Shown: piece after piece, positions 1 to 44,031 of the stretch
Position numbering within the stretch: the first letter of the stretch is position 1
How the letters are laid out: every line of letters begins with the position of its first letter
Source: Alitta virens
Taxonomy: Eukaryota > Annelida > Polychaeta > Phyllodocida > Nereididae
Reading direction: 5' to 3'
Length of the DNA: 64,000 bases
NCBI GenBank assembly: GCA_932294295.1
Contig: OW028575.1
Location: 39,000,253-39,064,252, forward strand
The notes under the pieces: generated by a model
Seen by the model: only the letters and a program-made list of their open reading frames with translations
What the model was told of the DNA's origin: nothing
The model's database searches: none
Program-made: the position numbers and the translations under genes

Positions 1-2813
1 GTTTCTTTGCAGCTAGATCAACAGTCTACTGAGACTTTAATTACAGCTTTCCACATTTTACCGAATTAAAATGATTTAGTCCCATGACCGGTCAGTATCA
101 GCCCAGTTGACAATATATCAGCATGCTAATTGTTTGTGCATTATTACATTTACAAATTGATTCTTTTCTTACCAAGTCATGAAGTACATGCACCTTTGAA
201 CAACAAAAAACTTCCACGAATAATTTTTTTTTGATAAATTGATGTTTAATAGGAATGTAGAGCATTCAACATCATAGTAATTTTCCATGATTGCATTATC
301 AAACCATTGTAAAATGGATGGCATCATATACATTGTCACATATAGAAAATATCTTGCGTTAATAACCAGGCACAAGTATGCAATAATTTAATTGATGTAT
401 ATTTAGTATGCCAATACACATTATACAATACATTAACAATCGAAGTCACAAGGATACTACCACATAGCATCTACATAGTATAACTTTTTGAAAAATAAAA
501 GAAATATGAAGAATGTAAAATTTCTGTACAACAAAAACAAAGTTGGCAAAAACAAGGCAATAAACTTTAGATATTAACACAGCCTTTGGGACAGATCAGT
601 ATAGCCAAATAATCATTACAGCAAATATGTTATGACATGTTTCCAAAATGTATAAATTCATGGAATGTATTCAATGCAACATAAGAATGTTACACGATTT
701 GGACGGAATGACAAAAATCACAAGTATTTTGTAACTTTTAGGTTGTGTTACATGTACACATTGCAGTAGTTAAGGAAAATTTGTACAAATGAATAATTGT
801 TAGCCATCTTACAATTTGTATAGTATCATAAGAAAAATAATTATCATAAATGTGCCGTACATTATCATCAAGTTAAAAGTGTTCAGTTGAGATTATAAAT
901 ATGTGAAGTTACAATTTATGTTCATACAGAGATCACCAATACAAAATTCACTGTATATTTTACTTTGTCAAGAAACACAAATAATTCCAGTTTCGTTTCC
1001 CGTTTATAACAGATTAAATAAAGATAAATAACTACAATGCAATTTTTTTACATTTTGGTAGGTGTGGCAAAAAAACACTTTCAATCTCAGATCAATGTTC
1101 TGCAAGTGGAGCTTAACCTGAAAATTCTCAAAACTGACAAGGCATCAACCATAACGAAATTTCTTCTTCCCCAACCTGTATAAAAGGCTGATTACAACTT
1201 CGTTTTTCTATCACCAAATAGGACCACAGGAAAACAAGGCCGAAATAAGAAAGGAAATCGAGAGAAGGCCTCCCAGAGTGAAGCCTGCAGAGGAAAAATT
1301 TTTCCACAGAATACAAACTATTATACACAGCATTGATTTTTGACTTTTAATAAGTTGAAAACCCGGGTTTCAGCATGTGAGGCATGGATGTGTAAATATT
1401 ATGAAACCAAGTCAAGAGATCATAAAACAATAATGATACTGCCATCTGCATGTAAGTGGCAATGCTCTACCCACTAATGTCATTGATGGCCATTGGAAGT
1501 GCTGAGATGTGCCTGCTAAGTAATTATGATTACGAGACATGGCCAATGGGGAGATAACTTTGTACAGAAAGGTAAACATATTGAATGTTCGTGTCACGTG
1601 CTACAAAAGTGTGCGACACAAATAAGACCAGAAATACAGCAAACAAAGGCTCAGACAAGATTGTAACAGAAAGACCTTCGCATTTGTCCTGATGATAAAG
1701 CCCTCATTGTGAACAGCGAGAAAATGACGCGTCTTAGAAGGAGCCATTTACTTGGATGGATTCCTTAATGCCACCATGAGATACAATGCTCCCGTGTTTG
1801 TCATCTGGGCAAAGATGATAAGATTCCCAACCACCAAATGTCAGAAATACAATTGTGGCATTCATACTTCCCATTTTTTGCTATGGCAGCCATGCTGAGC
1901 TGGGATGAATCATTCAGCCTTATCATAGCACAGCAGAAAAAGCGGAAAACTGCTGACAGTTGGTGCCAAATATAAGGAAATATTGCAACAAACAACATCG
2001 AAAATTTGATGACCTGGAACAATTTGTGGGAAACCGCAGGTTGACAAGTTTGTCCTTGAACAAAAAATTGTCATGCTGAAACATCATCTCCCAAGCTATC
2101 ATATTAACTTTATACGCAAAATGTTATCAGAAGAGCACAATATGCACATAGTCACACCTACATTCCAGATATAGAACATCCATACCACATTATTCATAAA
2201 AAATGAAGGTCATTTGTCAAGGAGAAATTCCCGCTATTACCACCTTGTAGACACAAACAACAACAAAAAAACACAGGTCCTCACATAAATTTCAGAAAAG
2301 GAAAATAACTCAAATGACATAAAAAATATTATGAATATTGCAGATATTGATATCTAAGGAAAACATTAACAAAGATCTTGACGGTACCAAAATTGAATTT
2401 TGTAGTAGAAGCGCTTTGCGAATGTTGAGGCCACGTGACATGCCATGTGCCGAAATAAAAAAGGTTATAAAAGAGACTTGAAATTACAGGAAGATTTTGG
2501 GATTCTGAGAAAGATAAGAAAGACTTAAGTTGCATCAAAGGACAACACAAGCCTTCACTAGATGCCTTAAAAGCAGATGAAAGTTACGAGTAATTCTTTC
2601 ATTGAAATTCTGTGTAAGGTATTTAGAAAGTAATCATGTCTCAATTAAAGTCAGAATGCAGAGGTTCTGTCAATAGCCATAGGTCAAAACAATAAAAGTC
2701 TCGAAGGCTTCGTGTGTTACGTAAAGCCATTATGTAATGGTGTGTATTGTGTCATCACAGAAATACGAGATTCAATGAATTTGTTTAACAACACTGGACG
2801 GTCGGTATGCACG
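1..2813 (-). other. IFT140 3' UTR and/or downstream DNA
   Basis: AT-rich, with no coding region I can support on either strand. No AATAAA is present on the minus strand. ATTAAA variants occur near 1346 and in the first 400 bases, so the transcript end is undetermined. A run of moderate GC at 1180-1300 is not recognisable. Confidence 0.4.
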
Positions 2814-35569
<32,756 letters not shown>

Positions 35570-35577
35570 TTTAGCAT

Positions 35578-37628
35578 CTGTTAAAGAAAACAAACATTGG
35601 TAATCAGCATATTAGTGAGTTGAACAGAGTTGTAAACCACAAGATAATAAAATAAATTACATGAAACAATACTTTGTCTGCAACACTGATCGTTTCTTGT
35701 TGCAATAATGCCATATGTATTAAAGTTCTTGCAAAGAATCACTGTTTAAACTGGTTTAAAAAAAAAAGTAAAAATTTTCACTATGCAATCCCAATATCAT
35801 TCTATAATAGAAACACTGTCAGCTGCGCATCTGTCAAAAGTAGGCAAAAATACACTGGCACTGATTTGAAAAATCTATGGCAGTCCCACATTAAGCCGCA
35901 TAAAATATTTCCTACAGCTGCCTTAACTTATTAGTGACTCACATATAGCCTAATCCACAAAAAGTGAAGAGATTTGGGCATCTTTTATGTCAAGCTGAGT
36001 TATTTTTTTTTATTACACACTAAGTTTGGGCCATGTAAAATATACAGTGAGGAAGTTCCACAGAGAATTTGGTGATATTTTGAGCATCAGTTGCATGAAA
36101 CATACAATTTTGGTGAGATGGCAAACTTTGCAAGGCAATATCTTGTAAATTCATGTATATATTGAAGAATATCACGTACATAGTACTAAGTGATGTGGTA
36201 AAAACCATGTGAATTTTTTCCGTTTCATGTTTGTGTTGCATCAGTTGACATTAAAGTCGCAGTCGCAAACGTAACATAGCCAAATTTATGTAGTTATATT
36301 TTGTTAAAACTCTGGTATAACAATTTGCATTAGTTACGCATTCTTGCTAAGTTCTTAGTATTATTGTTATAAACAAGAAATAGCATTTATTGACCAACAG
36401 GACTCATGATCTGATTTTTATATCAACTATATTGAAAACTGATCTTGAATTGTGGACTTCACATGCAAAATGATGTCGTAATAGTCCTTTGTGGGAACAA
36501 GGACAATTTATATCACTGCATCAGTTTGTAAAAAGGAGTCTGACAATCGATTTATTCAAAAAAGGTTCGATAATTTCATTGAGTATGTGCTGTACATGGG
36601 TCATTCTGCACTACTGTTACGCTGGTGACATGTCACACTTTTGTCTTCATTATTTGTGGATAAGGCCCTATGCATTGCTGATATCAGTCTTTGAATTTGA
36701 TCACGCAAGTTTATATATACACTATGCAATCCGAATATCATTCTATAATAGAAACACTGTCAGCTACGCATCTGTCAACTCACTATTATGCTGATCACAT
36801 GATGATCACCTGCGCCAACTTTTCTTTGGCAATGTAAACTCATTTAAATCAACTGGCTTATATAACAACACATAATTGTAGCAAGACATATTAGTCATAA
36901 TTTAGTTCCAGTTTACTGCAGACTTGAAGTATATCCCCTCTCAGACCTCACTGCAGCTGAACAACAAATTGCTTATGGAATTATCATGATAAAAATTACT
37001 TTGCAACACTTTGGTGTCTCTGCATGTTTAGCTGTGACATAAACAGAATCTGTTATTGCTATTGGTTGTTTTAAGAGAACCCGCGTACTCTATAAATATT
37101 ATAATTGGACACAAATATGCCCACGTTAGCTTTCGAGATCACTATCATTGTCTTAGAGTTTCAGTAGACTTGCTGGCGCTAATAATGACTGTCAGGGGCT
37201 GATCCAAAACATTCTAAATAACAAGATCGATAGATATTTCCCAAATCTACGATCCCCCCCCTACCCATCATTATTAAAGCCGACCAGTCTATTAACGGCC
37301 ACACTGTAGTAAAATGTGTTTGCATCACTGAAATTCAAAATAATTTGTTTAGCGTGTATATTTATCATGAGCCAAACCCAGACTATGGCTTATCATGCTT
37401 ATTTCACAAGGTGGTCTTGGGGGCTGGATCAAGACTTTGCCAAAATACTATGTTTTCAAATTTATTTAGTAAATTTAATTGTACTTTAAATTACCTGTGT
37501 TAACATTCTGCATTACGTATGCCATGGAGGGTAAATGTATATATAATTTGATTGGCTTGTTGATGGAACACATAAATCAAGTCATTAATGTCAATGGAAT
37601 GGACAGAAACCTAAAAATGGTATATTAC
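35578..37628 (-). other. IFT140 first intron (inferred), 2.05 kb
   Basis: Bounded by an inferred UTR donor at 37628 and the acceptor before 35577. It contains a 59-bp direct repeat pair (35779-35837 and 36720-36778) and otherwise AT-rich DNA without a gene. Confidence 0.55.
35779..36778 (+). repeat. 59-bp near-identical direct repeats 0.94 kb apart
   Basis: CACTATGCAATCC, AATATCATTCTATAATAGAA and CACTGTCAGCT are followed by CGCATCTGTCAA at 35779-35837 and 36720-36778, with two differences. This is a recent local duplication or the remains of a repeat pair. Confidence 0.75.
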
Positions 37629-37890
37629 CTGCGCCACCTTTCCAACCAGCCAGCCGCGAATCGACAAATTCGGCAAGTCACTTTTCCTAAAGAGTCCTAG
37701 GATACCACGTAAACAAACGGTCTACCACTGATAAAATACACTGTCCACCAATAAAAAGTTCATAAACTTTATCAAAGTTACAAGTCTGGCGAAACTTTAT
37801 CTTGACTACTTCACATGATGAACACCGAAGCCAAATAACAGCAACTTTACGTGGAAAGCTTAGCGGCAAAAACAAAACTCTGCCATCTTG
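37629..37890 (-). other. IFT140: Probable IFT140 first exon (5' UTR)
   Basis: The first coding exon begins at an acceptor (ttaacag, exon start 35577) eight bases before the start ATG, so an upstream noncoding exon is needed. A good donor, GCAG|GTAATA, lies at 37629/37628, and an AAGATGGC motif lies at 37881-37890. The upstream edge is inferred from that motif, not seen. If the transcript starts at or above 37890, it contains a short open reading frame (ATG at 37886, stop at 37860, 8 residues). Confidence 0.5.
37881..37890 (-). promoter_or_regulatory. YY1-like CAAGATGGCA motif at the presumed IFT140 start site
   Basis: On the minus strand the sequence reads CCAAGATGGCAGAG, matching the YY1 core AAGATGGC often found at or just downstream of start sites of TATA-less housekeeping genes. 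It lies about 260 bp upstream of the inferred first donor. No TATA box is evident. I found no clear RFX X-box (GTTGCCATGGCAAC-like), which ciliary genes often carry. Confidence 0.4.
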
Positions 37891-38577
37891 GATCAGAGGA
37901 ATTCCAAAGTACCCGGATTAAAATGTCGTAAAATATTCCAGCCGCGGCGATGTAAATTTGCGTAATAACAATTTCTGAACTTATTTATGTTAAATGTGGA
38001 TCATAGTTTAATTTGCACGGATTTGGAAACCATATATTTAATTTTGCAAATGAAAACAGTTTACGTCATCAGCTGTCCGTAATCATAGTATGATCATAGA
38101 GATCCTAGCCTTGTCAGTAGTGAACCTGTGCTGCCTAGGTGAGGGGTGCACATATGGGGCTTGAGCCCCTGCTGCCCTTTACTGTTTACCCTTTGGCCCT
38201 GTGATTAAAAAAAATAGTGCCTGACCGAAGTGACCGCTAGCCTAGGGAAGGGGCAATACCATGATTTCAATATAGCCCTATTTTACACTTTCGAGACCCC
38301 CAAACAAAAAATATGTGAATATATTGATCTGATGTTGACCTACAATATGTAATGATATAAAATTTAGTGGCATAACATTATGTCAATTCTGAGCTGAATT
38401 TGAGTTTCAATTATTTTTATGTATTTCGGTTTTGATATTTCAGATATAGGGCATTTTGGTATCAAGGTACAGAGGTCAGAGTATAGTTACAGTCTGATAA
38501 AGAGCCACTAACTGTCAAGAGTACATTGTATGACCAGTGTGGCTAGATTATAATCATTTTTCTCCTCTACACCAAAC
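37891..38577. promoter_or_regulatory. Head-to-head intergenic interval between IFT140 and DECR2
   Basis: IFT140 is transcribed leftward and DECR2 rightward from this interval of about 690 bp, so a shared or bidirectional promoter region is likely. I see no TATA box and no long open reading frame. The stretch 38110-38320 is more GC-rich, includes the palindromic string GGGGCTTGAGCCCC, and may be a repeat fragment. The start site of DECR2 is not visible in the sequence. Confidence 0.45.
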
Positions 38578-41500
38578 ATGGATCAGTGTTTGTCATCTTA
38601 CAAGTATCTTTTCCAGCCTGATTTACTCAGGTGAGTAGAGGTATAGTTATTGATGAAATATAACTATAGTGAGTACTTGGCATTTTATCTTAATCCAATA
38701 TTGTAATTCATATAATGTTGACCTATACATGTGCAGATAGCTTTTTAAAATTCAACTATTTATAAATTTATGCAATGCGTTTTGTTGTCAAAAATGACTA
38801 AATATTTCATAACCTTTTGTTTGTTAACCAAAGCATTTTAATTCGTACTCTTTCCCACATTCTTAATCCAATTGCAGAGGAAAGGTGGCTTTTGTCACAG
38901 GAGGGGGTTCTGGAATTGGTTTTACGATCACTGAAATATTTCTTAGGTGAGATTCATGAAGGCTTACTGCTACTGATCAGATTCGATTTGTGGACTGAGA
39001 ATTTGTTATTGCGGTTAGCATGTTATGGTTTGCCAATCTAAGTGTGCATTTTTTTTTCTTCATATTTTAATTTAGACATGGCTGTAAAGTTGCTATTGGT
39101 AGCAGAAATGAACAACGTTTAAAAGAAGCTGCAGCAAAATTTGAGGCAGCCACTGGCCAAAGAGTGTTTGTTGTCAAAATGGATGTTAGGAAGGTGAGTG
39201 TCAGATTGAGCACGAGTCTTAATTTTGTTACTCTAGTGAAAAACAAAAACAACTTTGTTTGAAATTGATTGCAATCGTTTCCAGCCTGCAGAAATCCAAT
39301 CTGCTGTTGATGCTGTTCTGGGAGAATATGGCAAGATAGACATCCTCATCAACAGTAAGTTTGCAGTGCTGTTTATCTTAGGGCTGTTCCACTTAAAAAA
39401 TAGGGATAGGGGAGGGGGTGATCCTGAAAATTCAGAGATCCCCCCCCCCCCCTACCCCGATATCTGGTTTTTGACAGACCCCCCCCCCCCCCCTCCCCGC
39501 TGTTTTTTACATTAACATATTAAGAAAATACAGGTCAACCACCCCCCTCCCCCGATATCAGTTTTCCCTAGACCCCCCCCCCCCCCCCTCCCGATACCTG
39601 AAAAACTTCAGGTCACCCCCACCTATTTTTTTAAATGGAACAGCCCTTAGGTCACATATGTTAAAACTCTGTAGAAATATCTAAGCATGACTGGCAAAGT
39701 GGCAATGGCTTGAGGAATCATTACAGAGTATATTTTTCATTCGCCATTCATTTCACCTTATCTGCTTATCTAGGCTAATGGTATTTCATTTAACAAAATG
39801 GTTAACTTTGCAGATGCTGCTGGCAACTTCCTTGCTCCCATAACTGGTTTGTCCTTCAATGCTTACAGAACTGTCCTCGAAATTGATACCATGGGAACTT
39901 TCTTTACATCCAAAGTTGTCTATGAAAAAACTATGGGGGTGAGTTTGTGAGTTAGCAATTTTTTTTTTTTCGACCAATAAATGATTTTGTTTTTGTTACT
40001 GTGATAATATCCAATAACTTACAGCTTCCTTGTTTTTATTCCATATTAGAGAACTGGTGGAGTAATTGTCAACCTTTCTGCTACATTGCATTACAGAGGG
40101 ACACCTTTGCAAGCCCATGCTGGTTCAGCCAAAGCAGCCAATGGTTAGAGTTGTTTTAACCCTTTACAGCTCTCTCAGCTCTGGAGTTCAGTTTCCAAAA
40201 TTACTGTGCAACAAACGTCCTTACATATTTTTATCAATTCAATCAACTTTACATATAATACATATATGATTAAATATCTAAAAAGTTATCACATTTCAAG
40301 CAGATTGTTTGGAGATGTATAAACTTTTGTTAAATGTAAGTGTCATCGTCTGTTCATATAATGTTGCCAATAACTGTGTATTCAGCTAGGACAAGATGTT
40401 ATTTTTCATGCAGTGTACCTTAGAAGAAAAAGAAAGGGCTCATGTATAACATGATAAGACTGACCAATGAGATACTCATGCAGTCTAAATTTTCTGCCTT
40501 GTAGATGCTTTGACTAAACACATGGCTATGGAGTGGGGGCCAGACAATATTCGAGTGGTGGGTTTGGCACCTGGACCCATTGGAGACACGGAAGGAATGC
40601 GCAGACTGGGTATGTTGAGCCATTCATGGCATTTGTATATATAAATATTCAATTACTGTAATTTTTACCTATGTATTTTGGGGATTGGTTAGTAAATTTA
40701 ATCATTGTAGTCTTTATACATAAATATTTTATTCACACACAATGTTAAAAACAAGTACATTGTAAGATCAAAGTTAAATTAAAAAGCATAAAATCAACAT
40801 TATAAAACCACGTTAGTCTGTACATAAAAAAATCTACAATACATAAAATCTCATGGTGGCTAAACCCATGCAATAAAAACAAACCAATTAAATTTTTCAG
40901 TTTTTGAATTTGGTGTGCTACTGGAATGCTGCCTTCATAACTGAAACATATTCTTCAAATTGCTTTTACTCATTTCAAGCACGATATGATTAAAACACAA
41001 TTTAGCTCTCTAGCTATAACAATAAAAACATTTAAACTGTAAATTTCGGAGCTGTGTAGGGACTTTCAGTGTCATAATTCATAACTGACCTGATGTGTGG
41101 TATTGCCGTGCACACTCTTGTACATTACATGCTTTGACCAAATGTTTTATGACAAATAAATGTGGCAGAATCATGTTGTTGTTGATAACGACAGCATTTC
41201 AATGTTAAATGTCTGCCTTGCAGAAACCATTTTCTTAGACTGGTCCTATGATTCTTGCACTTGCGTGATTTGCGTGATAACCAGTAGGTGGCGCATGAAA
41301 TGTTTTGGTTCCCTCGTTAGCAACCAACGTCGCCACCACACACAAATTGACAGGCTATTGGCGCAATGGTGGGTAAATTGCCTGAATCGTCCTTGCGCAT
41401 TGTTAGAAGTGTTTAAATTTTTTTGTGGATGAGGCTAAGCGGGGAAGACCAAGGCACAGCCTAAAAAAAATTATGACGAGGGCTAAGGAGGCCACAGGCC

Positions 41501-43985
41501 TGAGCATGACAGCCCTGTACAACATCAGAAAATGCAAGGCAACAAATGCTCCCAGAAGTGATGGACCAAAAAGATCAAGGCAAGTATTTAGCTGATTTCC
41601 TTTCATTTATAATCAAAATTAAACAAGTTCCTCCCAAAATTTATTATTTATGATTTAGCTCATATAAAGCCATTCCCTTTTAGATGACTTATTAAATTCA
41701 AGGAATCCATGTCTCCAAATTTTTTTTTATTATTTCATTTATATTTTATTGTGTACATGTTAACATATAAATGTTATTTCATGCCAAGTACATTACATCA
41801 TTAGGCTTCACTGAAGTAATCATCAATTATAATAATCATTGTCATTCCCCAGAGGGCAGCACATGCCAGCTGAACCTCAAATATTGGTAATAATCGTCAA
41901 TTCTATACCCTTTTTTTTAAATAAAAAGAACCTTAACATTTCTTTTCAAAATTTATTCATTAATGGTGCAAAATTTCAAAGAACATCTGAAAATCATAAT
42001 TGACATTGCAAAACTGCCACAGCATTTACAAATAAGAACACATAAATATACAAAATTGGTTGTGAGTAATATATGTGCTTGCTTTTCATTGTAGGGGTAC
42101 CATCATTGACACATTTACATCGCAAGTTCTGAGAAATATTATACATGGAAACATTGCAAGGAAACAGATCTCAACATGAACAGACCTTTAAAGGTGCCTC
42201 TTTTCAGTGGATGTGTACAGATGTGTCATGCTAAAATCTAGTTTTCTTTTTCGTTATATATGATTAACAATGTTCTACATACTTCATGATCATGTCACAG
42301 AGTAACTTATGATGGCGTTTTCTGTGAAAGTTGAGCTTTTGGTTGCATAGTTGACAGCCAGTGTGAATACTGCTACATACAATAGGCAGCTCCCTAACTT
42401 AGGAGTGTTTCCTTATTGCTTGGTTGTTAATAAACTCTTATTTTAAATACAAGTGTTTTAGCCTTGTAGAGTGTAGCACATTAGTAATTCAAGTATTTTG
42501 TTTAAATGCAGCATGGCCTTTAATCTCTTTACAACACTGTGAACAGACAGAAATTTATTTAAAGTATGTAGCATTTATAAACAAAATACATAAATTACCA
42601 CTAGTCTGTAACACCTTGTTGGACTAGCAGGTTAGCACATGCATATTTAATATTGAATTAAGAATACTTAATATATATACTGAATGAATGTATTTCATGA
42701 AAATGTTAAAATTGGTTGTAAGTAAAGAGCAAGGATAAGATTTTAACTTTCTGATCTTCACTAACATATTTACAATATATGACATAATATATGAATATGG
42801 TGTGATAAATCAATTTTTTGTTCTTACAGACAAATCCGCAAGCTTGGATTTCGCTATATCAAGCGAAAGGGACAACGCTGTGCCAAGGAATCAGCAGACC
42901 TCGCTACTAAGCGTGCCAATTATCTGCGTAAGATTAAGATAGCCAGAGAAGAAGGTCTGCAGATAGTTTACACTGATGAAACGTGGGTGAATTTAAACCA
43001 TCGGTGTGAGAAGGAGTGGAGCCACAACCAGCATTCCCTTCTAGGATACTGTGCAGAATGCACATACTCATTTCCAGAGGGCAAGGGACGCCGACTTATT
43101 TACGTTGATGCGGGAACTGAGGAGGGCTTTGTCCCTGGTGCCCAATGGGTGTTCATGTCGCACAGCGGCAAGGCTGATTATCATGATGATATGAATGGTG
43201 TTTGCTTCCAAGAATGGTGGCAAGATAAATTACTACCCAATTTGCAAGAGCCATCTCTAATCATCATTGACAATGCCCCATATCATAACATCAGAGTACC
43301 CGAAACAGTTCACCCAACATCTGCCACTAAGAAACAAGAAATCATCAATTGGCTACTAGAGAAGAACATCAACTTCACTAGTTTGGGCCTATGTTAAATC
43401 ATTTGTATCAAGGAACAACAACAGTACAGGTAAAGAAGCCGACATAAAACGTCTGATTGAGTAAGCGAAAGATGAGGCAAGTCCAGACCTGTGGGCGAAG
43501 ATAGTGAGGCACACGAAAGATGTAGAACACCAGTACTGGGAGAAGGAGATAGCGGTTGATAGTTTTGTGGAAGAAGTGGTCTTTGGACTTAGTGACAGTG
43601 ACGATTCTGAGCTGAGTGATGTAAATGATGGATCTGATGATGAATCTAGTGATGACAATGTTGATGATGAGATGGAATCTGACTCTGCAGAAGAAACAGT
43701 TTGTTGCAAATGCAACAGTTTCACTGGACCAAGCATTACAAAGAACGAGGCTATCGACAGCTGGGTACAGTGTGACTTTTGTAATTCATGGTATCATACA
43801 CAGTGTGTAAGTTATGGCAATCCAAGTTCACGTGATACTTGGTGCTGCCAGGCATGCAAAACAGTTCTTACATTCAACTGTTACAAGTAGATGTTAAATG
43901 AGTTCTCTTGTAATAATATTGATTAATACAAATCACTGCTCTGTGCCAGTTACATCAATATAGTTTGCTCTCCCAATTACAAGCT

Positions 43986-44031
<46 letters not shown>

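Noticed and set aside
37600..38577. RFX X-box expected for a ciliary gene
   Set aside because: No sequence resembling GTTGCCATGGCAAC found near the inferred IFT140 start.
39414..39515. Read-through extension of DECR2 exon 4 rich in proline
   Set aside because: It is translation of C-tracts of the MITE in intron 4; the donor AACA|GTAAGT is clear and the next exon restores the conserved protein.
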